Made by a program: the position numbers and the translations under genes
Shown: positions 1-6,649 of the stretch, one piece after another
Layout: each line of letters starts with the position of its first letter
Position numbering within the stretch: the stretch's first letter is position 1
Assembly: GCA_012521035.1 (NCBI GenBank)
Contig: JAAYND010000021.1
Span: forward strand, 1 to 29,478
Direction of reading: 5' to 3'
DNA: 29,478 nucleotides
DNA from: Methanomicrobiales archaeon
GTDB lineage: Archaea; Halobacteriota; Methanomicrobia; Methanomicrobiales; Methanoculleaceae
Notes under the pieces: generated by a model
Seen by the model: only the letters and a program-made list of their open reading frames with translations
Database searches by the model: none
What the model was told of the DNA's origin: nothing

Positions 1-291
1 CTCACCGAGGGGATACCCGGGATCGGGATCACCCTTGATGTGGGGCACGCCAACACCAACGGTCTTCTCGATGCGTTCCTCAGGTACATCAAAGAGGTCA
101 ACCACCTGCACATCCACGACAACCACGGACAGTCGGATGAGCACCTGGCGCTCGGGGACGGAACCATCGATTGGAAGAGGGTCGGGCCGGCGATCGCCCG
201 CGACTACTCCGGCGGTGTGGTCGTTATCGAGGGGCGGACGCTCGAGGAGGCGAAACGAAGTCTTGCAGCGTTCAGGAAGTGGTTTGTATAG
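1..291 (+). CDS. Sugar phosphate isomerase/epimerase-like TIM barrel protein, C-terminal part
   Basis: The reading frame is open from the first base and ends in TAG, so only the last 96 residues are present. They match the C-terminal half of the AP-endonuclease-2 / xylose-isomerase-like TIM barrel family. Visible metal-site type motifs are DVGHAN, then HLHIHDNHG, then ALGDGTIDW, followed by VVVIEGR on the last strand. Family members bind divalent metals and act on sugar phosphates or related small molecules; the substrate cannot be told from this fragment. The end overlaps the likely start of the RNase Z gene by a few bases, suggesting co-transcription. Confidence 0.8.
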   Translation, partial: LTEGIPGIGITLDVGHANTNGLLDAFLRYIKEVNHLHIHDNHGQSDEHLALGDGTIDWKRVGPAIARDYSGGVVVIEGRTLEEAKRSLAAFRKWFV

Positions 292-1232
292 CCGGAGAGA
301 CCCTGCACATCCACTTCCTCGGCACAGCAGGCGCCCTCCCGTCGCCGCAGCGAAACCCTCCCTCCGTCCTGATCCGCCGGGGCGCCGACACCCTGCTCTT
401 TGACTGCGGGGAGGGGACCCAGCAGCAGATGATGCGTGCCCGGACCGGCTTCACCGTGAATGCCATCTTCATCACCCACTGGCACGCTGACCACTTCCTC
501 GGCGTCTTCGGGCTTGTCGAGACACTCGCGTTCATGGGGCGGACCGACCCCCTCCCGATATACGGTCCACCCTGGGTCGATGAGTTCGTCGAGATCGTGC
601 AGAAGATCAACCGTCACACGCGGAGTTTCACCATCACCGGGCATGCCCTCGAGCATGGCTCGGTCGTGCCCTTCGATGGCTATACCGTCCGTGCGTTTGC
701 TACGTTCCACGGCACCCCGGCGCTCGGCTACGTCCTGGAGGAGGATGAACGGCCGGGCCGGTTCAACCGCGAACGGGCTGTGGCGCTCGGCATCCCCCCG
801 GGTCCGCTCTTCGGGCGCCTCCAGCGCGGAGAGGTGATCCGCATCGTCCATGAGGGCGTCGAGACCGATATCCACCCCCGCGACGTGCTGGGGGAGCCCC
901 GCCCCGGGAGAAAGATCGTCTACAGCGGAGACACCCGGCCCATCCATCGCCTGCCCGGTGTCGCAGACATGGCCCGGGATGCCGATCTCCTCATCCACGA
1001 CGCAACGTTCGATGACGAGGAGGCTGACCGGGCGCGGGATGTCCTCCACTCCACCGCCGGGGAGGCCGGGGAAGCGGCAGCGGTTCTGGATGCCCGGATG
1101 CTCGCTCTCGTGCATATCAGTTCCCGCTACACGAGTACAGCAAACCATATACACGATGCGAAACGACGATATGAGGGAGACGTGATCCTCCCGGCCGATC
1201 TTGTGGTGCTTGAGGTTCCTTTTCGGAGTTGA
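279..1232 (+). CDS. rnz: Ribonuclease Z (tRNA 3' endonuclease)
   Basis: Metallo-beta-lactamase-fold nuclease that removes the 3' trailer of tRNA precursors. The N-terminal HFLGTAGALPSP segment is typical of RNase Z. The zinc motif HWHADH lies at about residues 67-72. GIPPGPLFGRLQRGE resembles the exosite-arm region, and GDTRP and HDATFDDEEAD supply further ligands. The length of about 317 residues fits archaeal RNase Z (around 305-320). The start is uncertain. GTG at 279 gives the nearest in-frame standard start to the conserved N-terminus. A GGAGAG sequence at 293-298 sits just before CTG 303, which would start exactly at the conserved region but would be a rare start codon. Longer versions only add unconserved residues over the upstream gene. 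The tRNA gene downstream in this window encodes no CCA, so its trailer needs such an enzyme. Confidence 0.93.
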   Translation: MVCIAGETLHIHFLGTAGALPSPQRNPPSVLIRRGADTLLFDCGEGTQQQMMRARTGFTVNAIFITHWHADHFLGVFGLVETLAFMGRTDPLPIYGPPWVDEFVEIVQKINRHTRSFTITGHALEHGSVVPFDGYTVRAFATFHGTPALGYVLEEDERPGRFNRERAVALGIPPGPLFGRLQRGEVIRIVHEGVETDIHPRDVLGEPRPGRKIVYSGDTRPIHRLPGVADMARDADLLIHDATFDDEEADRARDVLHSTAGEAGEAAAVLDARMLALVHISSRYTSTANHIHDAKRRYEGDVILPADLVVLEVPFRS

Positions 1233-1241
1233 TTGAGATGG

Positions 1242-2456
1242 ATGGTGATGGTGATGGAGCAGATCCTTTGCAGCCAGAGCCACCGCCGTCTGATCATGAC
1301 GGGGCTTGGTGCCCTGCTCATCAGCGCCGCAGCAGCGAGTGTTGCGGGTATCTACCTGGGATCTGTCCGGGAAGTCCTTGAGCTGATACCGGGCCTGATG
1401 GTACTCCTGCCATCGATCATCGATATGCGGGGGAACATCGCCGGGGTCCTCGCATCCCGCCTCTCGTCATCGATGCACCTCGGGGAGTTCTCCATCGATT
1501 TTCGGGAAGGCTGCACCCTCGGTGACAACATCCGCGCCTCGTTCATAATAACCATCCTCATAGCCTTCGTCCTCGGCGCATTCGCATACATTGCAACCGC
1601 CCTCTCCGGGCTTCCGGTGGTGGGGATCACCGATCTGGTCCTGATATCGGTCATCAGCGGGGTCGTCTCAGGGCTCGTGGTGATGGGGATCACCCTGATA
1701 ATCGCGCTTGCAAGCTACCGCTACGGCCTCGACCTCGACATGATCGCCGCACCCACCGTCACAACCTCAGGGGATATCGTGACGCTCCCGATCCTCGTGC
1801 TCTCCGCGGTCTTCGTCATGAGCCTCGCCCCTCCGGTACGCCTGGCGATCGGGGTTGTCGCCGTTATCGGTGCCATCATCGCCATCCTCTACACCCACCG
1901 CCGGCCGAAGAGGATCGGGCCTATCGTCCGGGAGAACCTCGCACTCCTCATCCCGCTCAGCATACTCGGCACGGTTGCCGGGCTGACCTACTCCCTCAAC
2001 CTCGAGGATCTGGTGACGTTTGCGGCATTCCTCATACTGATACCGCCGTTCATGGGGGGTCTTGGATCGATAGGCGGCATCCTCGGGTCACGCCTCTCGA
2101 CAGGCATGCACACCGGTGAGCTCACCCCGCAGTTCCTCCCTGAGCGCGATGCTGTGCATCATTTTATTATTTCCTATCTCTATACGTTGATACTGCTTCC
2201 ACTGCTGGCGCTCATCGCACATGGCGCGGCGGTGTTCATGGGGCTCAACAGCCCCGGTCTTGGAATGCTGGTCGCAATCAGCCTTGTAGCGGGCCTGATC
2301 GTCATGACCCTGGTGAACGGCGCGGCGTATGTCACCGCAAGCCTTTCATTCCGGTATGGTCTCGATCCCGATAACTTCGGAATCCCTGTCATCACAAGCC
2401 TGATCGACGTGATTGGTGCAGCTGCGCTCATGGCGGTGATCGGCCTGCTGCTGTAG
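1242..2456 (+). CDS. MgtE/SLC41-type divalent cation transporter, two fused membrane domains
   Basis: Very hydrophobic protein of about 404 residues with roughly ten membrane segments arranged as two homologous halves. Half one has LLPSIIDMRGNIAGVLASRL and later YGLDLDMIAAPTVTTSGD. Half two has IPPFMGGLGSIGGILGSRLS and later YGLDPDNFGIPVITSLID. These are the pore-side motifs of the MgtE/SLC41 Mg2+ channel family. Bacterial MgtE has one such domain plus a cytoplasmic Mg2+ sensor (N domain and CBS pair) and works as a dimer. Here both halves are in one chain and no sensor is present. Several starts are possible (TTG 1233, ATG 1242, 1248, 1254); GGTGA at 1244-1248 would suit ATG 1254. The gene begins immediately after rnz and its stop overlaps the next gene, whose TrkA-C domains may supply the missing sensing. 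Mg2+ is the likely substrate, but other divalent ions are possible. Confidence 0.88.
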   Translation: MVMVMEQILCSQSHRRLIMTGLGALLISAAAASVAGIYLGSVREVLELIPGLMVLLPSIIDMRGNIAGVLASRLSSSMHLGEFSIDFREGCTLGDNIRASFIITILIAFVLGAFAYIATALSGLPVVGITDLVLISVISGVVSGLVVMGITLIIALASYRYGLDLDMIAAPTVTTSGDIVTLPILVLSAVFVMSLAPPVRLAIGVVAVIGAIIAILYTHRRPKRIGPIVRENLALLIPLSILGTVAGLTYSLNLEDLVTFAAFLILIPPFMGGLGSIGGILGSRLSTGMHTGELTPQFLPERDAVHHFIISYLYTLILLPLLALIAHGAAVFMGLNSPGLGMLVAISLVAGLIVMTLVNGAAYVTASLSFRYGLDPDNFGIPVITSLIDVIGAAALMAVIGLLL

Positions 2457-3703
2457 TGAAGGATATGAAAAGAACGATTAATAGACCCATGATAGAACGC
2501 GAATATCAACCGGTCAGTTTCAAGGATGTCCTGATCGAGATGAAGGATGTCTCTGAGCTGATGATCGATCTCTCTTACTCTGCGATACTCTTCGATAATA
2601 AAGAGATCGCACTCGAGGTGATCAACCTCGAGGAGAGCATGAATAAACTGGTCTACCAGGCCAGGATTCAGAGCACCCTGAGCGCACGGAGGTTTGAAGA
2701 GGCCGAGGCGATGAGCGGCATGCTTCAGGTGGCCGAGGCGGCGGAGAGGATCGCAAACTCGGCATCTGATATGGCGATGCTCATCTTAAAAGACATAAAG
2801 TTCCCGGCAAAACTCAAGCGCGTCTTTCCTGAGGCTGAGGAGGTTGTCACAAGGGTCATCGTCAGTCAGGGAAGCGAACTTGCCGGCCACACCCTCGGTG
2901 AACTGAAAGTCCAGAGCACGACCGGCATGCAGGTGATCGCCATCCGGCGGGGGAGGGGCTGGATATACGACCCCGACAAGACCACCCGGATAGGGGCTGA
3001 GGATATACTGATATCGCGGGGGCCGGAGGCCGGAGCAGATATCCTCTCGATGATGGCGGGGACCGTGGAGTACCCCCGCTACGAACCCTCTCCGGCAGGC
3101 GCGGTCGATGACCTCGACCGGGCGGTCCAGCTGATCATCGAGATGAAGAATCTCTCTGAGCTCTCGGTCGGGCTTGCGTACACCTCCCTTCTCTTCAACA
3201 ACAAAGAGATCGCAAACGAGGTGGTCGCCCTCGACAAGATGCTGGACAACATGCGGTATAACCTGGATCTCTGGGTCCTTGAGGCGGCGCGAAAGATCGA
3301 TGATGTACGCTACCTGAGGGGTCTACTGTATATGTCCTCGTTTGCACAGGCGATCAGTGACTCGGCCCACTCGATAGTCGATGTCCTGCTACGGGATATC
3401 GAGATCCCGCCGGTATTTAAGAAGATCGTCCGGGAGTCGGACGAGATCATAACGCGGATACCTGTGGCTGAGTCATCGCCGCTCATCGACAGAACCCTCA
3501 AAGAGGCATCTCTCGGGACCGTGACCGGGATGGTCGTCCTCGCAATCAAGCGTGGTGACCGGTGGGTCTACCGGCCCGGGAAGGATGCCCGGATCCAGAG
3601 AGATGATATTATCATCGCAAAAGGCAGGCGGGATGGAGAATGCCGGTTGTACGAACTTGCCGGGTACCCCGCTGAAGAACCCGGAGAATATTTTGGAGAA
3701 TAA
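2456..3703 (+). CDS. Duplicated PhoU / TrkA-C domain protein, probable transporter regulator
   Basis: Cytoplasmic protein of about 415 residues made of two similar halves. Each half is a helical PhoU-like bundle followed by a TrkA-C (RCK_C) domain. The first PhoU part covers roughly residues 15-110 (SELMIDLSYSAILFDNKEIA) and the second roughly 215-315 (SELSVGLAYTSLLFNNKEIA). The TrkA-C domains contain GHTLGELKVQSTTGMQVIAI and DRTLKEASLGTVTGMVVLAI, each ending in a 'DI(L/I)I..G' strand. TrkA-C domains bind ions or small ligands and gate cation transporters. Directly following a two-domain MgtE permease, this protein is likely its soluble regulatory partner. GTG 2456 overlaps the upstream stop; ATG 2465 or ATG 2489 (MIEREYQPVSF) are plausible alternatives, and none has a good ribosome site. 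Confidence 0.87.
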   Translation: MKDMKRTINRPMIEREYQPVSFKDVLIEMKDVSELMIDLSYSAILFDNKEIALEVINLEESMNKLVYQARIQSTLSARRFEEAEAMSGMLQVAEAAERIANSASDMAMLILKDIKFPAKLKRVFPEAEEVVTRVIVSQGSELAGHTLGELKVQSTTGMQVIAIRRGRGWIYDPDKTTRIGAEDILISRGPEAGADILSMMAGTVEYPRYEPSPAGAVDDLDRAVQLIIEMKNLSELSVGLAYTSLLFNNKEIANEVVALDKMLDNMRYNLDLWVLEAARKIDDVRYLRGLLYMSSFAQAISDSAHSIVDVLLRDIEIPPVFKKIVRESDEIITRIPVAESSPLIDRTLKEASLGTVTGMVVLAIKRGDRWVYRPGKDARIQRDDIIIAKGRRDGECRLYELAGYPAEEPGEYFGE

Positions 3704-3705
3704 TT

Positions 3706-5532
3706 ATGGAAGATACGATTGTCTATCGCCTCGGAGCGAACTGTAATCTCGAAGAGGTGGAAGAAGGGAAGACTTACCTGGGATGGGTGCAGGGCTTTGC
3801 CCCGTTTGGTGCGTTTGTCCAGTTAAACGACCGGATAAAGGGACTCGTCCACAAGAGCAACGTGAAGGTACAGCACAGTGAACGCGATCCGATCATCGTT
3901 CGCGTCATCCAGATCAGGAGCAACGGCAATATCGATCTCGAGGAAGTCACGCCGACCGTCTACCAGACACGGAACGTGACGAAGAAGACGACGATTGTGC
4001 GCATCTCTGATATCGGAAAGAAGATCGGGAGGACGGTGCTCGTCGAGGGTGAGATCGCGCAGGTCAAGCAGACGTCCGGGCCGACGATCTTCACGATCGT
4101 GGACGAGTCAGGCACCGGGAACGCAGCGGCGTTCATCGAGGCGGGTGTCCGTGCGTACCCCGAGATCGACCTCGGGGATATCGTCGGTCTGACGGGCGAG
4201 GTGATGCAACGCAACAACCAGCTGCAGATCGAGGTCGCGTCCATGACGGCCCTGGATGCAGAGGATGCGGCGCGGGTCAGGGAACGGATCGACGCGGCGC
4301 TGGACGAGCGTGCGGAACCTGCCGATATACCGTTCCTCGTCGAGAGTGATGTCCTCGAGGCCCTCCGGCCGCAGATGCGCCAGGTTGCAAAGGAGATCCG
4401 GAAGGCCGTCCTGACAGCGCGGCCGATCGTCCTCCGGCACCATGCTGATGCGGATGGCATATGCGCCGCCGCCGCCGTCGAGCAGGCGGTGACCGCGCTG
4501 ATCCGGGAGAGCGGTGGGGACTTTGATGCGGAGTACTTCCTCTTCAAGCGGTCTCCGTCCAAAGCGCCGTTCTACGAGATCGAGGATGTCACGCGCGATC
4601 TGGACTTCGCCCTCAAGGATAACGCCCGCTACGGGCAGAAGATGCCGATGATCCTCCTGATGGACAACGGTTCCACGGACGAGGATATACCGTCGCTGAA
4701 GGTGACCCGGATATACGGCCTCCCGGTGATGGTCGTGGATCACCACCACCCCGACGAGTCGGTCGATGAGTACCTGATCGCCCACGTGAACCCCTACCAT
4801 GTGGGCGGGGATTACGGTCTCACGGCAGGGATGCTCGGGACCGAGATAGCACGCCTGGTCAACCCGGCGGTCAGCGACCAGATCCGGCACCTGCCCGCGA
4901 TCGCGGGGGCCGGGGATCGGAGTGAGGCGCCGGAGCGTGCGCTCTACCTCGAGCTGGCGGCGCCCGAGTACTCACCTGATGATTGCCAGGATATCGCTCT
5001 GGCGCTCGATTACGAGCAGTTCTGGCTCAGGTTCAGCGACGGGAGGGAGATCGTCAAGGATATACTGAACCTCGGCGGGGATCCCGCGCGCCATGAGCAG
5101 TTCGTCAACCTGCTCGTCGAAGAGGCGAACCGGGCGATCGAGGAGCAGGTAGAGGTTATCATGCCGCACATCAAGAGCCAGGTACTGCCCAACGGCGCTC
5201 ATCTCTTCATGCTCGATGTGGAGCTCTTTGCCCACCGGTTCACGTTCCCGCCGCCGGGGAAGACGTCGGGCGAGGTGCATGACCGCCTGGTCCGGGAGCA
5301 TCCGGGAGCGCCGGTCGTCACGCTCGGGTTCGGGCCGGACTTCGTCGTCCTCCGTTCCCGGGGCGTCATGATGAACATACCGAGAATGGTCCGCGAACTC
5401 CATGCCGAGATCGTCGGCGGAGGGGTGAGCGGCGGCGGCCACCTGGTCGTCGGGAGCATCAAGTTCGTCGAAGGGATGCGCGAGGCGGTCCTCGATAGCC
5501 TGATCCAGAAGATTGGTGAAGCACCAATCTGA
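3706..5532 (+). CDS. S1-OB-DHH phosphoesterase (archaeal RecJ-like)
   Basis: 608-residue protein with an S1 domain (about residues 20-75, GWVQGFAPFGAFVQL), an OB-fold of the tRNA-anti type (about 105-190), a DHH catalytic domain and a C-terminal DHHA1 domain. DHH motifs are RHHADADG near residue 244, MDNGS near 322 and the signature VDHHHPDES near 343-351. The DHHA1 motif is GGGVSGGGH near 570-578. Archaeal RecJ-like DHH proteins are Mn2+-dependent 5'-3' exonucleases on single-stranded DNA or RNA, and some join the replisome as GAN. The N-terminal S1 plus OB pair points toward nucleic-acid binding and RNA. No DnaJ-type zinc finger is visible, unlike some COG1107 members. The start ATG lies 2 nt after the upstream stop, so it is probably in the same operon. 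Exact substrate is unknown. Confidence 0.9.
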   Translation: MEDTIVYRLGANCNLEEVEEGKTYLGWVQGFAPFGAFVQLNDRIKGLVHKSNVKVQHSERDPIIVRVIQIRSNGNIDLEEVTPTVYQTRNVTKKTTIVRISDIGKKIGRTVLVEGEIAQVKQTSGPTIFTIVDESGTGNAAAFIEAGVRAYPEIDLGDIVGLTGEVMQRNNQLQIEVASMTALDAEDAARVRERIDAALDERAEPADIPFLVESDVLEALRPQMRQVAKEIRKAVLTARPIVLRHHADADGICAAAAVEQAVTALIRESGGDFDAEYFLFKRSPSKAPFYEIEDVTRDLDFALKDNARYGQKMPMILLMDNGSTDEDIPSLKVTRIYGLPVMVVDHHHPDESVDEYLIAHVNPYHVGGDYGLTAGMLGTEIARLVNPAVSDQIRHLPAIAGAGDRSEAPERALYLELAAPEYSPDDCQDIALALDYEQFWLRFSDGREIVKDILNLGGDPARHEQFVNLLVEEANRAIEEQVEVIMPHIKSQVLPNGAHLFMLDVELFAHRFTFPPPGKTSGEVHDRLVREHPGAPVVTLGFGPDFVVLRSRGVMMNIPRMVRELHAEIVGGGVSGGGHLVVGSIKFVEGMREAVLDSLIQKIGEAPI

Positions 5533-5546
5533 GTGCTACCTCTTTT
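5511..5546 (+). terminator. Hairpin plus T-rich tail over the DHH gene stop codon
   Basis: A perfect 8-bp inverted repeat, GATTGGTG (5511-5518) and CACCAATC (5522-5529) with a 3-nt loop, forms the last codons of the DHH gene just before its TGA at 5530-5532. It is followed by a pyrimidine-rich run ending in TTTT at 5543-5546. The position fits transcription termination of the five-gene + strand block, although archaeal termination relies mainly on the T tract. The repeat also encodes protein, so coincidence is possible. Confidence 0.5.
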
Positions 5547-5866
5547 CAGCCCCGGCAGAGGGACTTTCCGCCGGCCCCGGGATCGCTCCCGGAGATGCGA
5601 TGATTGCACCTGAGGCGGCACACGAACATCCGTTACCAGAGCCGGTGCCACCACTGTGGGAGAAATAACGATCACGCCGCCGTGGGGCTTTCTGGATGCC
5701 CGCAGAAAAGATACGACGACCCCTTCCGCGTGATGGTGCCCGCCTGATCTCAGGCGGGGATCGGTCTGGTGCACAGGAGCCTTCCGGATCCCCCATGCTC
5801 TCCCGGCATCCATTTCCATATAGTAATTAGTATATATTACCTCAAATTTTACAGGGCCAAATAGAC
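5533..5866. other. Intergenic stretch with one strong hairpin, no gene seen
   Basis: No reading frame here has convincing protein features. A minus-strand frame at 5536-5796 is Arg/Ser/Pro rich with no recognisable domain. A perfect 9-bp inverted repeat CCCGCCTGA / TCAGGCGGG with a 2-nt centre lies at 5739-5758. From about 5815 the composition switches sharply to AT-rich (CATATAGTAATTAGTATATA at 5816-5835), probably promoter DNA for the next gene. A second TATA-like run at 5828-5838 could serve either strand. Confidence 0.5.
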
Positions 5867-5877
5867 AAATATATATA
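5867..5877 (+). promoter_or_regulatory. TATA-box promoter of the DUF7123 gene
   Basis: AAATATATATA sits in a strongly AT-rich patch inside a GC-rich genome. Archaeal transcription starts about 25 nt downstream, near 5898, leaving a leader of about 20 nt that contains the GAGGG ribosome-binding site at 5906-5910. Confidence 0.65.
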
Positions 5878-5919
5878 CTGTTGTGTTCTAAACGCAGTTG
5901 CTCACGAGGGAATAGACGG

Positions 5920-6171
5920 ATGTCGACAAGAGACCGTATTAAAGAGAGATATAGCGACACCCAGAGGAAGATCCTGCACCACCTCAAATCCGGGTTGAAA
6001 GCAGGCAAATCTTACTTCAAGTCCAAGTATATCGCAAGCGACCTGGGTCTTTCTCCAAAAGAGGTCGGCATCAACCTTGCCATCCTCTCGGAGATCTGTG
6101 ACGAACTTGATATCATGCGGTGGAGTTACTCGAACAGTACAACCTGGCGGGTCACTCCCCGTGCATCATAA
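5920..6171 (+). CDS. DUF7123 family small winged-helix-like protein
   Basis: 83-residue protein. The stretch SYFKSKYIASDLGLSPKEVG followed by LAILSEICDELDI and WSYSNSTTWRV matches the euryarchaeal DUF7123 family, also common in haloarchaea at about 75-85 residues. The helix-turn-helix flavour (KYIASDLGLSPKEVGINLAI) suggests a small DNA-binding or regulatory protein, but no member function is known to me. ATG 5920 has GAGGG nine bases upstream and a TATA box about 45 bases upstream. An in-frame TTG at 5881 would lie upstream of the predicted transcript start, so it is rejected. Confidence 0.85.
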   Translation: MSTRDRIKERYSDTQRKILHHLKSGLKAGKSYFKSKYIASDLGLSPKEVGINLAILSEICDELDIMRWSYSNSTTWRVTPRAS

Positions 6172-6177
6172 TTTTAT
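6170..6177 (+). promoter_or_regulatory. Likely promoter giving a leaderless small mRNA
   Basis: AATTTTAT overlaps the stop codon of the DUF7123 gene. Its centre is about 28 nt upstream of ATG 6202, the spacing expected when transcription begins at or next to the start codon. No Shine-Dalgarno sequence precedes that ATG, which fits a leaderless transcript. Confidence 0.45.
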
Positions 6178-6201
6178 CCTGCAACGTCTCTATTTTACAG
6201 C

Positions 6202-6387
6202 ATGAAAATTGTCGAGTTTGAAGCACCCGTCGAGTTTGTGGCTAACATCAACGCGCACAAGGACTGCCTCATGTCCCAGGACAAGAACCACGAGAACCCG
6301 GAGGTACTCTGGTTCAATATCGATGTCCCGAAGGGGCACGGTGTGCAGGCCGGAGACAGGGTCCGGGTCACTGTCGAGAAGATCTGA
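6202..6387 (+). CDS. Conserved-looking small protein of 61 residues, unknown function
   Basis: I do not recognise a named family. The protein starts MKIVEFEAPVEFVANI and ends GVQAGDRVRVTVEKI, a small beta-rich arrangement reminiscent of OB or barrel-type folds. The middle DKNHENPEVLWFNIDVPKG contains an acidic and aromatic patch. It has no signal peptide, membrane segment or cysteine pair (one Cys only). Codon choice is typical of the neighbouring genes, with strong C/G at third positions, supporting that it is real. It follows the DUF7123 gene by 30 nt with its own possible promoter and is convergent with mcm. It could be a small nucleic-acid or ribosome-associated protein, but that is a guess. 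Confidence 0.65.
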   Translation: MKIVEFEAPVEFVANINAHKDCLMSQDKNHENPEVLWFNIDVPKGHGVQAGDRVRVTVEKI

Positions 6388-6649
6388 GTCTTCCTGGTAA
6401 CGACGCAAAATCGCCTCGCCCTGATGAGCGGGGCCTTCTCACCCCATCCCGTATGCGCTTGTCTGCGAGGGGCAGGGGCGCAGCCCCGCCGGCCGCAGGA
6501 AGGCCCGATACCCCCGCGCACTGCGGGAGGGGTTACGGAGGGTCGGAATTCAATAGCACCCGGATCGCGCGCAGGTCCGGGGGGCGCAGTGCGCCGGCCC
6601 CGGCACCCTCGCCCCACTCTTCTATATCCCGGCGGGGGGCCGGCACTCC
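6388..6649. other. Convergent GC-rich spacer with short hairpins
   Basis: The spacer between the 61-residue gene and the 3' end of mcm holds no credible gene. It contains short inverted repeats GGGGC-gca-GCCCC (6475-6487) and CCCGC/GCGGG (6513-6527) and runs of G and C resembling the GC-rich repeat material at the right end of the window. No T-rich terminator is evident on either strand. Confidence 0.4.

Noticed and set aside
204..1283. A long minus-strand frame opposite RNase Z
   Set aside because: RNase Z motifs on the plus strand are unambiguous; the antisense product is His/Asp/Gly-rich without a domain.
5536..5796. An 86-codon minus-strand frame in the spacer after the DHH gene
   Set aside because: The N-terminal two thirds are Arg/Pro/Ser-rich noise and there is no ribosome site or promoter at a sensible distance.
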